Assembly: GCF_001676615.1 (NCBI RefSeq)
Contig: NZ_LYXZ01000016.1
Coordinates: 107,328 to 171,327, forward strand
From: Labrys sp. WJW
GTDB taxonomy: Bacteria; Pseudomonadota; Alphaproteobacteria; Rhizobiales; Labraceae
DNA length: 64,000 nucleotides
Reading direction: 5' to 3'
This document shows positions 41,219-50,451 of the stretch, piece by piece; positions within the stretch are counted from its first letter, which is position 1; each line of letters opens with the position of its first letter. The position numbers and the translations under genes were made by a program. A model generated the notes under the pieces. That model saw only the letters and a list, made by a program, of their open reading frames with translations. It had not been told where the DNA came from and did not search any database.

Positions 41219-42172
41219 ATGATCCTCTCCCTTTCACACCTGTTCTATCTCGTCGGGGCGATCCTGGCCGTCACCGCCGTGATGACCCTGGCCGACCGCA
41301 ACCATCCCAAGCGCTTCAGCAGCGCGCTGTTCTGGGGCCTCTATGCACTGGCCTTTCTGATCGGGGACTTCCTGCCGCCGGCCGTGGTCGGCGTGGGCGT
41401 CGTCGTGCTGGCGCTGATTGCCGGGCTCGGCGGGGTCGGTGCCGGCCGCCACGACATTCCCAGCGTCGCCGCAGCGGTGGCCAGTGCAAAACGGCTCGGC
41501 AACAAGCTGTTCGTACCGGCGCTTGCCATTCCGCTGCTGACCATGGTGATCACGCTGTCGGGCCACTACGCCGCCATCGGCGGCACGCCGCTGTTCGATC
41601 CCAAGAACACCACCCTGCTCGCCCTCGGCATCGCCTGCATCGTTGCGCTCGTCCTCGCCTGCTGGCTGACGCGCGAAACACCCGTCCAGGGCCTGCGCGA
41701 ATCCCGCCGTCTCACCGATGCACTCGGCTGGGCCCTGGTCCTGCCGCAGATGCTGGGCATGCTCGGCCTGGTCTTTTCCGATGCCGGTGTCGGCAAGGCA
41801 GTCGCCCACCTCACCACCAGCTATGTCAACATGGACCTTCGCCTGGTGGCGGTCGCTCTCTATGTCGTCGGCATGGCGCTGTTCACCGTGATCATGGGCA
41901 ATGGCTTTGCCGCCTTTCCGGTGATGACGGGCGGTGTCGCCGTGCCGGTCCTGATCGGCGTCTATCACGGCAATCCAGCGGTGATCGCCGCCGTTGGCAT
42001 GCTGTCGGGTTATTGCGGTACGCTGATGACCCCCATGGCTGCCAATTTCAACATCGTGCCGGCCGCTCTGCTGGAGATCGACAAGAATGCGGTGATCCGC
42101 GCCCAGATTCCGACGGCGCTGGCGCTGCTCGCCGCCAATGTCGTACTGCTCTATGTCCTGATGCCTCTCTAG
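41219..42172 (+). CDS. DUF979 membrane protein, putative pyroglutamate permease subunit
   Basis: A 317-residue protein with nine or ten membrane segments, matching DUF979 (SLSHLFYLVGAILAVTAVMT, AFLIGDFLPPAVVGVGVV, GNGFAAFPVMTGGVAVPVLI, YCGTLMTPMAANFNIVPAAL). The GNGFAAFPV and TPMAANFN re-entrant-like motifs suggest an ion-transporter fold. It is one base downstream of DUF969; the two are always paired and likely form a two-component transporter. A palindromic repeat lies between its end and pcp. Confidence 0.85.
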   Translation: MILSLSHLFYLVGAILAVTAVMTLADRNHPKRFSSALFWGLYALAFLIGDFLPPAVVGVGVVVLALIAGLGGVGAGRHDIPSVAAAVASAKRLGNKLFVPALAIPLLTMVITLSGHYAAIGGTPLFDPKNTTLLALGIACIVALVLACWLTRETPVQGLRESRRLTDALGWALVLPQMLGMLGLVFSDAGVGKAVAHLTTSYVNMDLRLVAVALYVVGMALFTVIMGNGFAAFPVMTGGVAVPVLIGVYHGNPAVIAAVGMLSGYCGTLMTPMAANFNIVPAALLEIDKNAVIRAQIPTALALLAANVVLLYVLMPL

Positions 42173-42275
42173 AGCAAAACGCGTTCAAGTATGAACGCTT
42201 ATTTACTCTAACTCCTTGTTTCGACGCGTCTTTGCGATTCCAGGCGATTCCGTCAAATCGCAAAGCACTCCAGGA
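42172..42275. repeat. Rhizobial intergenic palindromic repeat, copy 1
   Basis: Contains CTAGAGCAAAACGCGTTCAA-type and GTTTCGACGCGT-type segments and a hairpin TTGCGATT...AATCGCAA (42232-42264). A related, inverted hairpin is at 56939-56968 and a weaker relative at 54135-54180. The pattern resembles RIME-like repeats of this order. Confidence 0.6.
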
Positions 42276-42296
42276 CATCCTTTGCGGAAAGCAGTC

Positions 42297-42980
42297 ATGA
42301 GCCCCAAAAAGCCGCCAGACCAGACGCCGCCAACCGTGTTGATCACCGGCTTCGAAGCGTTCGAAAACGATGAGACCAACGCTTCCTGGGAGGTTGCCCG
42401 GGCGTTGGATGGCTGGATCTGCGAGGGTGCCCTGGTCCGCGCGGTGCAATTGCCCTGCGTGTTCGGGGCCGCCATCGAGCGCTTGGACGAGGCCCTGAGG
42501 CAATGGCGGCCTCGCCTCGTCATCAGCCTCGGACAGGCGAGCGGGCGCGCCGAGATCACGCCAGAGCGCGTGGCGATCAATCTCGACGATGCGCGCATTG
42601 CCGACAATGACGGCCGCCAGCCGATCGATATCCCAGTGATATCGGGGGCGCCGGCTGCCTATTTCTCCTCGCTGCCGGTCAAGGCGATCGTGCGCGACCT
42701 CAGGTCGGCGGGCCTCCCGGCCTCGCTCTCCAACACAGCCGGCACCTTCGTGTGCAACCATGTCTTCTTCGCCCTGATGCATCGGCTGGCGACGCACCGC
42801 CCACTTGCCGGCACGAGGGGCGGCTTCGTCCATATGCCCTGCCTGCCCGAGCATGCCGCGCGCCGGTCCGGGCTGCCGAGCCTGGCGCTGGCGACGCAGG
42901 TGGAGGCGATCAGGTACCTCACGCGCACCGCCCTCACCGTCCAGGACGACGTACGGGAGAGCGGTGGGCAGATCCATTGA
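42297..42980 (+). CDS. pcp: Pyroglutamyl-peptidase I
   Basis: A 227-residue cysteine peptidase of family C15 that removes N-terminal pyroglutamate from peptides. The triad is visible: Glu in ITPERVAIN, Cys in SNTAGTFVCNHVF and His in GGFVHMPCLPEHA. Family start TVLITGFEAFENDETNASWE. The ATG at 42297 has GGAAAG six bases upstream; a short upstream in-frame extension is inside the palindromic repeat. It belongs to the pyroglutamate operon and supplies free 5-oxoproline to PxpABC. Confidence 0.95.
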   Translation: MSPKKPPDQTPPTVLITGFEAFENDETNASWEVARALDGWICEGALVRAVQLPCVFGAAIERLDEALRQWRPRLVISLGQASGRAEITPERVAINLDDARIADNDGRQPIDIPVISGAPAAYFSSLPVKAIVRDLRSAGLPASLSNTAGTFVCNHVFFALMHRLATHRPLAGTRGGFVHMPCLPEHAARRSGLPSLALATQVEAIRYLTRTALTVQDDVRESGGQIH

Positions 42981-43027
42981 GCCGCCAGGCAAGCCGGGCG
43001 GCGTGACGTCATCGGGAGCTTCGTGCC

Positions 43028-43804
43028 ATGAATATCGATCTCAACAGCGATCTCGGCGAGAGCTTCGGCGCCTGGCGCATGGGCGACGACGAGGCGATGC
43101 TCGCCATCGTCTCCAGCGCCAATGTCGCCTGCGGCTTTCACGCCGGCGATCCCACCGGCATCCTCGCCACGCTGCGGGCCGCCACGGCCAAGGGCGTTAC
43201 CGTCGGCGCGCATATCGCCTACCCCGATCTCGGCGGCTTCGGACGGCGCAACATGGATGTCGCCGGCGAGGACCTGATCGCCGACACCATCTACCAGATC
43301 GGCGCGCTCAAGGGCCTGGCCATCGCCGCCGGCACCCGCGTGTCCTACGTCAAGCCGCATGGCGCCCTCTACAACACCATAGCCAACGACCGGCGGCAGG
43401 CCGAGGCCATCATCGAGGGGATCCGGCAGATCGATCCGGGGCTCACTTTGGTAGCGCTGGCCGGCTCTCCCCTGATCGGCTGGGCCTGGGCCGCCGGCCT
43501 CACCGTGGTCGCCGAGGCCTTTGCGGACAGGGGCTATATGCCCGACGGCTCGCTGGTGTCTCGCCGCGAGCCCGGCGCGGTGCTGCACGATCCCAAAGAG
43601 GTGGCGGCACGCATGCTGCGCCTCGTCACCGAAGGCACGGTTCCCGCCATCGACGGCAGCGCAGTCCGCATCGAAGCGGATTCGATCTGCGTCCATGGCG
43701 ACAGCCCCGGTGCCGTCGCCATGGCCCGCGAGATCCGTGCCTTGCTGGAATGCTCGGGGGTGGCCGTGCGCTCCTTCATGACGCCAGCGGACGGAGAGCC
43801 TTGA
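43028..43804 (+). CDS. pxpA: 5-oxoprolinase subunit PxpA (LamB/YcsF family)
   Basis: A 258-residue protein of the LamB/YcsF family: [20 protein letters not shown] at the N-terminus, [27 protein letters not shown] and [10 protein letters not shown]. PxpA works with PxpB and PxpC as the ATP-dependent 5-oxoprolinase that opens pyroglutamate to glutamate. Length is standard. Its stop overlaps the pxpBC start by one base (TGATG). Confidence 0.95.
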   Translation: MNIDLNSDLGESFGAWRMGDDEAMLAIVSSANVACGFHAGDPTGILATLRAATAKGVTVGAHIAYPDLGGFGRRNMDVAGEDLIADTIYQIGALKGLAIAAGTRVSYVKPHGALYNTIANDRRQAEAIIEGIRQIDPGLTLVALAGSPLIGWAWAAGLTVVAEAFADRGYMPDGSLVSRREPGAVLHDPKEVAARMLRLVTEGTVPAIDGSAVRIEADSICVHGDSPGAVAMAREIRALLECSGVAVRSFMTPADGEP

Positions 43805-45411
43805 TGCGCTTCCTGCCGGTCAATCTCGATGCCCTCATGGTGGAGTTACCCGACCTGCCGCAAACCCTGGCCCTGCAGGCCTCCCTGCGCACCGAGCCCA
43901 TCGCCGGCATCGAGGACATCGTGCCGGCGGCCAGGACCCTGCTGGTGCGCTTTCGTCCGGCCGCCATCGCACAAGGAGAGCTGATCAGCGCCATCAGCCG
44001 GCGTCGCCTCGATGCCAAGGTCGAGCAGAGCGGCACCCTGATCGAGATCCCGGTCCGTTATGATGGGGAGGATCTTGCCGAGGTTGCCGATCTCCTCGAA
44101 ATTCCGGTCGAGGAGGTGATCCGGCGCCATACCGGCAGCGAATACACCGTGGCCTTTACCGGCTTCGCGCCGGGCTTTGCCTATCTCAGCGGCGGCCATC
44201 CGAGCTTCGACCTGCCCCGGCGCGCCACGCCGCGTCCACGCCTGGCCGCAGGTTCCGTGGGTCTTGCCGGGCATTTCAGCGCCGTCTACCCGCAGGCCAG
44301 CCCCGGTGGCTGGCAGATCATCGGCGTGACGGACCTGCCGATGTGGGACCTTGCACGCGAGCGCCCCGCTCTGCTGCAGCCCGGCGACCGCGTACGTTTC
44401 GTCGAAGCCAGCGGCAGGAAGGATCAGACGCGGAAACGCGACGCCAGCGCTTCCCTCCCCCGGCTGGCACAAGGCCAGGATGAGGGCATCCCTTCTTCCA
44501 TCCCGCTCTTCGACGTCGTCAAGCCAAGTCCCCAGATGCTGTTCCAGGATCTGGGCCGCCCCGGCCAGGCGCGGCAGGGCGTCAGCGTTTCCGGCGCGAT
44601 GGACCGCGCTGCCCTGCGCAGCGCCAACCGGCTGGTCGGCAACCCCAGCCCATTGCCAGGCATCGAGATCGCCTATGGCGGTTGCGAACTCCTGTGCCTC
44701 GGCGAGACTGTGGTCGCCGTCACCGGCGCCGAGGGACCGCTCACCCTGACGACCGCCGGAGGGTCTGCCTACCTGGTGCCGCGCTACGCCGCCATCGCAC
44801 TCACTGCCGGCGACAGGCTGCATTTCGGGGAGCCCCAGGCCGGCATGCGCTCCTACCTCACCGTGCGCGGCGGCTTCGCCGTTGCCCCGGTACTTGGCAG
44901 CGCCGCCACCGACACGCTGGCCCAGATCGGGCCGCCGGCCATTGCGGTCGGCGATCGCCTGTCCGGGCTCGCGCCGCCGCCCGGCGCTGTGACGGGGCTG
45001 CCGGACATCCCACCCACGCTACCGAAGCCGGGTGACCCCGTCATTCTCGACGTCGTCATGGGTCCGCGCTCCGACTGGCTCTCCAAACAGGCTCTCGAGA
45101 ACTTTGAGAGCCAATCCTGGTCGGTGACGCCCCAGTCCAACCGCATCGGCATCCGCCTCGCCGGCGAGCGGGCGCTGAAGCGCGCGCCGGCAAGCGAAGG
45201 CAAGGAACTGCCGAGCGAAGGCACGATCCAGGGCTCGATCCAGGTACCGCCGTCGGGGCAGCCGGTACTGTTCCTCGCCGATCATCCGTTGACCGGCGGT
45301 TATCCCGTCATCGCCGCCGTCGCCCCGTACCATCTCGATCGCGCCGGCCAGATTCCCATCGGAGCGCAGATCCGTTTCCGGCCGATCACCCAGTTTCCAG
45401 GGGGACTATAA
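43804..45411 (+). CDS. 5-oxoprolinase PxpB-PxpC fusion (KipI-KipA)
   Basis: A 535-residue fusion. Residues 1 to about 205 are PxpB/KipI ([20 protein letters not shown], then [20 protein letters not shown] and [18 protein letters not shown]), and about 235-535 are PxpC/KipA ([20 protein letters not shown], then [15 protein letters not shown] and, at the end, [15 protein letters not shown]). In B. subtilis and E. coli these are separate subunits. The join is a short charged linker near residues 200-230. Coupled to pxpA by TGATG and to the next gene by TAATG. Confidence 0.94.
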   Translation: MRFLPVNLDALMVELPDLPQTLALQASLRTEPIAGIEDIVPAARTLLVRFRPAAIAQGELISAISRRRLDAKVEQSGTLIEIPVRYDGEDLAEVADLLEIPVEEVIRRHTGSEYTVAFTGFAPGFAYLSGGHPSFDLPRRATPRPRLAAGSVGLAGHFSAVYPQASPGGWQIIGVTDLPMWDLARERPALLQPGDRVRFVEASGRKDQTRKRDASASLPRLAQGQDEGIPSSIPLFDVVKPSPQMLFQDLGRPGQARQGVSVSGAMDRAALRSANRLVGNPSPLPGIEIAYGGCELLCLGETVVAVTGAEGPLTLTTAGGSAYLVPRYAAIALTAGDRLHFGEPQAGMRSYLTVRGGFAVAPVLGSAATDTLAQIGPPAIAVGDRLSGLAPPPGAVTGLPDIPPTLPKPGDPVILDVVMGPRSDWLSKQALENFESQSWSVTPQSNRIGIRLAGERALKRAPASEGKELPSEGTIQGSIQVPPSGQPVLFLADHPLTGGYPVIAAVAPYHLDRAGQIPIGAQIRFRPITQFPGGL

Positions 45412-47141
45412 TGCCCATCAAGAAGGTCCTGATCGCCAACCGGGGCGAGATTGCCGTGCGCGTGATACGGGCCTGCGCCGACTATGGCGTCGCCTCCGTC
45501 GCCGTCTACGCCGATGCCGACATCGACTCCCTGCATGCCCGCATGGCGGACGAGGCCTATGGCTTGGGTGGCGACAAGCCGGCCGAAACCTATCTCGACA
45601 TCGACAAGCTCATCGCCATCGCCCGCCGCAGCGGCGCCGACGCCGTGCATCCGGGCTATGGCTTCCTCTCCGAACGCGCCGCCTTTGCCCAGGCCGTGAT
45701 CGATGCCGGCCTGACCTGGATCGGCCCGCCGCCATCGGCCATCGAGCAATTGGGAGACAAGGTGCAGGCTCGTAAGCTCGCCTTGGCGGTCGGCGCCCCC
45801 TTGGTTGCCGGCACCGCCGATCCGGTGAGTGGCCCCGACGAAGTCCTCGCCTTTGCCGAGCAGCATGGCCTGCCGATCGCCATCAAGGCCGCCTTCGGCG
45901 GCGGCGGGCGCGGGCTGAAGGTCGCCTGGCGCATGGACGAGGTCGCCGAACTCTATGACTCGGCCGTGCGCGAGGCGGTCACCGCCTTCGGGCGCGGCGA
46001 ATGCTTCGTCGAGCAATATCTCGACCGCCCCCGCCATATCGAGGCGCAGGTGATCGCCGATCGCCATGGCCATGTCGTGGTGCTCGGCACCCGAGACTGC
46101 TCGCTGCAGCGCCGCAACCAGAAGCTGGTGGAAGAAGCCCCGGCCCCCTTCCTGAGCGACGAGCAGCGCGCCCGCATCCACCAGGCCGCGCGCGATATCT
46201 GCGCCAAGGCCGGCTATGTCAGCGCCGGCACGGTGGAGTTCCTCTTGAGCGCCTCGGGCGCGATCTCCTTCCTGGAGGTCAATACCCGCCTGCAGGTGGA
46301 GCATCCGGTGACGGAGGAGACCGCCGGCATCGATCTGGTGGTCGAGCAGTTGCGCGTCGCCGATGGCCATTCCCTCGGCATCACCGAGACACCAGCGCCA
46401 CGAGGCCACGCCCTGGAGTTCCGCATCAATGCCGAGGATGTCGGGCGCGGCTTCCTGCCGACCCCCGGCCTCATCACCGCCTTCGAGCCGCCCTCCGGCC
46501 CCGGTATCCGCCTGGATAGCGGCGTCGCCGCCGGCTCGACCATTCCCGGCAGCTTCGATTCCCTGATGGCCAAGCTCATCGTCACCGGCGCGACGCGGCG
46601 CGAGGCCATTGCGCGTGCCCGGCGGGCCCTCGCCGAATTCCGCATCGAGGGGGTCGCCTCGGTGCTGCCTTTCCATCGCACGGTGATCGGCCACACCGAC
46701 TTTACCGGCGAGCAGGATTTCAAGGTCCACACTCGCTGGATCGAGACCGACTTTGCCGCCACCCTCGCTGCCGCCACACGGCCCGAACCGCTGCCGGCAG
46801 CGACACTGTTCCGTACCGCGGTCGAGATCGATGGCCGGCGTGTCACCCTCGGCCTGCCCGCCGCCCTGCTGGGTGGGCTGCAGGCCGCACCATCCGCGGC
46901 GCCGTCCGCAGCAGCCCCAGCAGAGGCCCACCCCGATGCGGTCATCGCGCCGATGGCCGGCACGCTGCGCTCCTGGCAGGCGGAAGACGGCGCCGAAGTC
47001 GCGGAGGGCGATGTCGTCGCCGTGATGGAAGCGATGAAGATGGAAATGCAAATCAAGGCCCACCGGGCCGGGAAGCTGGCGCAGGAGATCGAAGCCGGCA
47101 CCACCGTGACGGCCGGCATGGTGATGGCGCGCATCGGATAG
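45411..47141 (+). CDS. Biotin carboxylase with C-terminal biotinyl domain
   Basis: A 576-residue protein that combines an AccC-like biotin carboxylase (residues 1 to about 450: [65 protein letters not shown]) with a biotinyl domain at the end, where Lys543 in VMEAMKMEM is the biotinylation site. No carboxyltransferase gene accompanies it. It overlaps pxpBC by one base and ends the pyroglutamate operon, as in many genomes, though its contribution to 5-oxoproline use is unclear. A hairpin repeat follows. Confidence 0.94.
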   Translation: MPIKKVLIANRGEIAVRVIRACADYGVASVAVYADADIDSLHARMADEAYGLGGDKPAETYLDIDKLIAIARRSGADAVHPGYGFLSERAAFAQAVIDAGLTWIGPPPSAIEQLGDKVQARKLALAVGAPLVAGTADPVSGPDEVLAFAEQHGLPIAIKAAFGGGGRGLKVAWRMDEVAELYDSAVREAVTAFGRGECFVEQYLDRPRHIEAQVIADRHGHVVVLGTRDCSLQRRNQKLVEEAPAPFLSDEQRARIHQAARDICAKAGYVSAGTVEFLLSASGAISFLEVNTRLQVEHPVTEETAGIDLVVEQLRVADGHSLGITETPAPRGHALEFRINAEDVGRGFLPTPGLITAFEPPSGPGIRLDSGVAAGSTIPGSFDSLMAKLIVTGATRREAIARARRALAEFRIEGVASVLPFHRTVIGHTDFTGEQDFKVHTRWIETDFAATLAAATRPEPLPAATLFRTAVEIDGRRVTLGLPAALLGGLQAAPSAAPSAAAPAEAHPDAVIAPMAGTLRSWQAEDGAEVAEGDVVAVMEAMKMEMQIKAHRAGKLAQEIEAGTTVTAGMVMARIG

Positions 47142-47182
47142 GAGCGACGACACGCCATACTCGCAAGAATGAGCGCGACCAG

Positions 47183-47205
47183 CCTTCTCCCCTTGCGGGA
47201 GAAGG
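47183..47205. repeat. Short hairpin repeat, copy 2
   Basis: Identical 23 bases to the copy at 26395-26417, here extended by flanking AG/CT pairs to an 11-bp stem and followed by TTGTTG. It lies 41 bases after the biotin carboxylase stop and probably ends that transcript. Confidence 0.75.
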
Positions 47206-47303
47206 CTTGTTGCGCCGGTTTCTAGTGGACCCGCCGATAGAAACTGGAATTGTCGCCACGTTCTGCTAGACGCTTGCCATCGCCTCCCGCCTATGAGCCC
47301 GCC

Positions 47304-47975
47304 GTGATCCCCTGGAAGCACCTCGAGACTGCGACGATCCCCCACGGCGGCGGCGAGTTGCGCCTCAAGCAGCGCGGTAGCGAATTCTCGATCATGCTCG
47401 GCAGCAACGAATTGATGAACAGCAGGCTGAGCGGCTCGGAAGAAGCGCTGGCAACGCTGGCCGCCGAGCGCCTGGCGGCGCGCAGGCACCCTCGCATCCT
47501 GATCGGTGGCCTCGGCATGGGCTTCACTTTGCGCGCCGCGCTGGCAAGTTTCCCGGACGATGCCGAGATCGTGGTCGCCGAACTGGTGCCAGCCGTCGTG
47601 ACCTGGGCCCGGGGACCGATGGCCGAGATCTTCGCGGGCAGCCTCGATGATCGACGCGTCAGCATCGAGCTCGGCGATGTCAACGGCGTGATCCGCGCCG
47701 GGCACCGCTTCGATGCGATCCTGCTCGACGTCGATAACGGCCCCGAAGGGCTGACCCATGCCGGCAATGACCGCCTCTACAGCCTGGAAGGCCTCGCGGC
47801 TGCCCGGGGAGCGCTGACGGCGGGCGGCCTGCTGGCAGTATGGTCGCAAGGCCCCTCTTCGGCCTTCGACAGGCGGCTACGCCAGGCAGGCTTTGCGGTG
47901 GACGAGGTCCGCGTCCGGGCCAACAAGGGGCGAAGCGGCGCCCGGCATGTGATCTGGTTTGCCAAGAAAAGCTGA
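47304..47975 (+). CDS. Spermidine-synthase-fold protein, soluble
   Basis: A 223-residue Rossmann methyltransferase-like protein of the spermidine synthase superfamily. It starts (GTG) IPWKHLETATIPHGGGELRL, the conserved start of this group. The nucleotide loop is ILIGGLGMGFTLRAAL, and the acidic region IVVAELVPAVVTW and AILLDVDNGPEGL corresponds to the aminopropyltransferase D-x-x-D region in altered form (DVDNGPEG). Activity as an aminopropyltransferase is therefore doubtful. An earlier TTG at 47250 in the same frame lacks support. No obvious partner genes. Confidence 0.85.
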   Translation: MIPWKHLETATIPHGGGELRLKQRGSEFSIMLGSNELMNSRLSGSEEALATLAAERLAARRHPRILIGGLGMGFTLRAALASFPDDAEIVVAELVPAVVTWARGPMAEIFAGSLDDRRVSIELGDVNGVIRAGHRFDAILLDVDNGPEGLTHAGNDRLYSLEGLAAARGALTAGGLLAVWSQGPSSAFDRRLRQAGFAVDEVRVRANKGRSGARHVIWFAKKS

Positions 47976-48132
47976 CTGCGATCCGGCCGACGGCCGGGTC
48001 CACTCCACGATCGCCGCTCTTGCCTCCTATGCCCTTGCAGCACGCCGCCCGGCTGCATAACTCTAGAAGATCTTTCTTGCCCGCTTCCCGGGTATTGCGC
48101 ATCCTGCCTCGCCGCGGACGCTCTTCACCAAG

Positions 48133-49047
48133 ATGAATGCCATGACACTTCGTTCGATCATGCGCTCGGTCGTGGCCGTGCGTGCCAAGATTCCACAGGA
48201 CGCCTTCACCGCAACCGCGCTCGGCACCGAGCGGGAGGGCAGCGGGGTGGTCATCCGCGATGACGGGCTGGTGCTCACCATCGGCTATCTCGTTACCGAA
48301 GCCGACGAGATCTGGCTGACCACCCAGGATGGGCGTGTGGTTCCCGCCCATGTCGTGGCCTATGACCAGGCGACGGGCTTCGGCCTGGTACAGGCGCTCG
48401 GCCGGCTCGGCCTGCCGGCGCTGGGGCTCGGCAGCTCCGGCAAGGCGGCTGTCGGGGACGAGGCGGTGTTCGTCGACGGTGCGGGGCGTCATGTCGACGC
48501 CCGTATCGTGGCCAAGCAGGAATTCGCCGGCTATTGGGAATATCTGCTCGACGAGGCGATCTTCATCGCGCCTGCCCACCCCGGCTGGGGAGGCGCGGCC
48601 CTGGTCGGCGAAGACGGCAGGCTTCTCGGCATCGGATCCCTGCTCCTGCAGATGGAACGCGGCGGCGAGGATTTCGACATCAACATGGTCGTGCCCATCG
48701 ACCTCCTGCCCCCCATTCTCGACGATCTCCTGACACGGGGCCAGGTCGACCAGCCACCGCGCCCCTGGCTCGGTGCCTTCTCGGCCGAAAGCAACGGCAA
48801 GGTCGTGGTCGCCAGCGTGGCCAAGGGATCACCGGCCGCCAAGGCGGGGTTGAAGGCGGGCGACATCATCTCCGACATCCGCAACGAGGAAGTCCGGGGC
48901 CTCGCCGATTTCTATCGCAAGGTGTGGAGCGGCGGCCCGGCCGGCGTCGAGGTGCCGATGCGGGTCCTGCGCGATGGCCGGGAGAGCTGGCTGCGCGTCA
49001 AATCGGCCGATCGCAACGCCTTCCTGCGCAAGCCGCCTTTGCAGTGA
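48133..49047 (+). CDS. HtrA-like trypsin-fold pseudoprotease with PDZ domain
   Basis: A 304-residue protein with the S1C (DegP/HtrA) layout, a trypsin-fold domain (about 25-205) and a PDZ domain (about 215-290, VVASVAKGSPAAKAGLKAGD). All three catalytic positions differ: T-N-x-H is TIGY (Tyr52 for His), the D-x-x-T-D-L motif is DQATGFGL (Gly82 for Asp) and G-N-S-G-G is GWGGA (Gly153 for Ser). It has no signal peptide, unlike DegP. It should bind peptides or a partner without cutting. The coding frame is intact and codon use normal, so it is a functional pseudoenzyme rather than a decayed gene. Confidence 0.88.
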   Translation: MNAMTLRSIMRSVVAVRAKIPQDAFTATALGTEREGSGVVIRDDGLVLTIGYLVTEADEIWLTTQDGRVVPAHVVAYDQATGFGLVQALGRLGLPALGLGSSGKAAVGDEAVFVDGAGRHVDARIVAKQEFAGYWEYLLDEAIFIAPAHPGWGGAALVGEDGRLLGIGSLLLQMERGGEDFDINMVVPIDLLPPILDDLLTRGQVDQPPRPWLGAFSAESNGKVVVASVAKGSPAAKAGLKAGDIISDIRNEEVRGLADFYRKVWSGGPAGVEVPMRVLRDGRESWLRVKSADRNAFLRKPPLQ

Positions 49048-49078
49048 CGAGACAAAAGGTCGTCCCGGATCTGCATCG

Positions 49079-49162
49079 TCATTGCGAGCGCAGCGAAGCA
49101 ACCCAGTGCTGGAAAACGTAGCGGCCACGGCTCCTGGATTGCTTCGCTGCGCTCGCAATGAC
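49079..49162. repeat. REP-type palindromic repeat, copy 3
   Basis: 28-base arms at 49079-49106 and 49135-49162 with one mismatch, same arm sequence as copies at 7210 and 8871, here with a 28-base loop. It lies in the convergent gap between the pseudoprotease and GST genes, a typical REP position. Confidence 0.9.
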
Positions 49163-49264
49163 ACACGGGTCAAACATCGCCGCCGTTGGTATTATGCTTC
49201 ATCCTGCTCGCCGCCCCGGATCCGCGCCGCATCACTACGTGCTGCAGCGCGTCCGGGATGACCA

Positions 49265-50140
49265 TCAGCTCGCGGCCTCCAGCTTGTCCTGCGTCCTGGT
49301 CTCGAAATCGCTGGCGTCATGGCGCTCGCGCAATTGGCTCGACGGCTCGCCCGAGGTGCGGTTGACCATGCGCCCGCGCTGCACGGCCGGCCGCTGGAAG
49401 ATCGCCTCGGCCCAGCGCTGGACATTCTTGTAGTCCTCGACCTGCAGGAACTCTGCCGCGCCATACTGCCAGCCCCTGGCAAGGCCGCCATACCAGGGCC
49501 AGACGGCCATGTCGGCAATGGTGTAGTCGCTGCCGGCCAGATACTCGACTTCGTCCAGGCGGCGGTCGAGCACGTCGAGCTGACGCTTCACCTCCATGGC
49601 GAAACGGTCGATGGCATATTCGATCTTGGTCGGCGCATAGGCGTAGAAATGGCCGAAGCCGCCGCCGAGATAGGGCGCGCTCCCCATCTGCCAGAACAGC
49701 CAGGACATGCATTCGGCGCGGGTGGCCGGGTCCTTCGGCAGGAACTCGCCGAACTTCTCGGCGAGATAGAACAGGATCGAGCCGGATTCGAACACCCGGA
49801 TCGGTTCGGGGCCGCTGCGGTCGAGTAAGGCCGGAATCTTGGAGTTCGGATTGACGTCGACGAAGCCTGAGCCGAACTGGTCGCCCTTGCCGATCTCGAT
49901 CAGCCAGGCATCATATTCGGCGCCCTTGTGGCCTTGAGCCAGCAATTCCTCCAGCATGATGGTGACCTTGACGCCGTTCGGCGTGCCCAGCGAATAGAGC
50001 TGGAGGGGATGGCGGCCGACCGGCAGCTCCTTGTCGTGGGTGGGGCCGGCGATCGGCCGGTTGATATTGGCGAACGCACCGCCATTCGCCTTGTTCCAGG
50101 TCCAGATCTTCGGGGGCGTGTAGTCGGACGAACCGGTCAT
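49265..50140 (-). CDS. yghU: Glutathione S-transferase family protein, YghU type
   Basis: A 291-residue GST of the Nu class. The long N-terminal extension (PPKIWTWNKANGGAFANINR, PIAGPTHDKELPVGRHPLQL) and the block LYSLGTPNGVKVTIMLEELL are characteristic of YghU, as is FGHFYAYAPTKIEYA in the C-terminal helical domain. Such enzymes reduce organic hydroperoxides and disulfide-bonded substrates with glutathione; the catalytic residues are a Thr/Asn pair (SLGTPNG) rather than Tyr. No signal peptide. Convergent with the pseudoprotease gene. Confidence 0.93.
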   Translation of the reverse strand: MTGSSDYTPPKIWTWNKANGGAFANINRPIAGPTHDKELPVGRHPLQLYSLGTPNGVKVTIMLEELLAQGHKGAEYDAWLIEIGKGDQFGSGFVDVNPNSKIPALLDRSGPEPIRVFESGSILFYLAEKFGEFLPKDPATRAECMSWLFWQMGSAPYLGGGFGHFYAYAPTKIEYAIDRFAMEVKRQLDVLDRRLDEVEYLAGSDYTIADMAVWPWYGGLARGWQYGAAEFLQVEDYKNVQRWAEAIFQRPAVQRGRMVNRTSGEPSSQLRERHDASDFETRTQDKLEAAS

Positions 50141-50451
50141 TCTCGAACTCCAGGTCAGAGCCTATCAGTGAAAGGGCCAGCGAGTACAGGGGCTGCCTTC
50201 ATGGCAGATAGGGTGAGGCGGAAGCTCATGCTAGGGCAAGACAGGTGGCACTGCCCCAGAAAATCCCGACCTCTCCTCCCCTCACCGCTTTATCCCGCGC
50301 GCAGAGCCTGCTATTCACGCCCGCATGACATATATGCTGCGCATAGCCCGAATTATCGTCCCGGCTTCCGCGTGCGGGCTCGGCTGAGCTCCGCGGAAGG
50401 TCCGGGTTTGCGCCGCTTTTCCCTTTCCTCCGTATCGACGGATCCCTGTTC
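50141..50451. other. Divergent intergenic region, 311 bp
   Basis: Lies between the divergent GST and ileS genes. It contains both promoters. I see no gene, T-box-like leader or clear repeat. Confidence 0.5.

Noticed and set aside
45300..47849. An 849-codon minus-strand open frame opposite pxpBC, the biotin carboxylase and the next gene.
   Set aside because: No domain, and the plus strand carries well-recognised enzymes.
48133..49047. A decayed protease pseudogene.
   Set aside because: The frame is intact with normal codon use and a complete PDZ domain; substitutions are specific to the catalytic triad.
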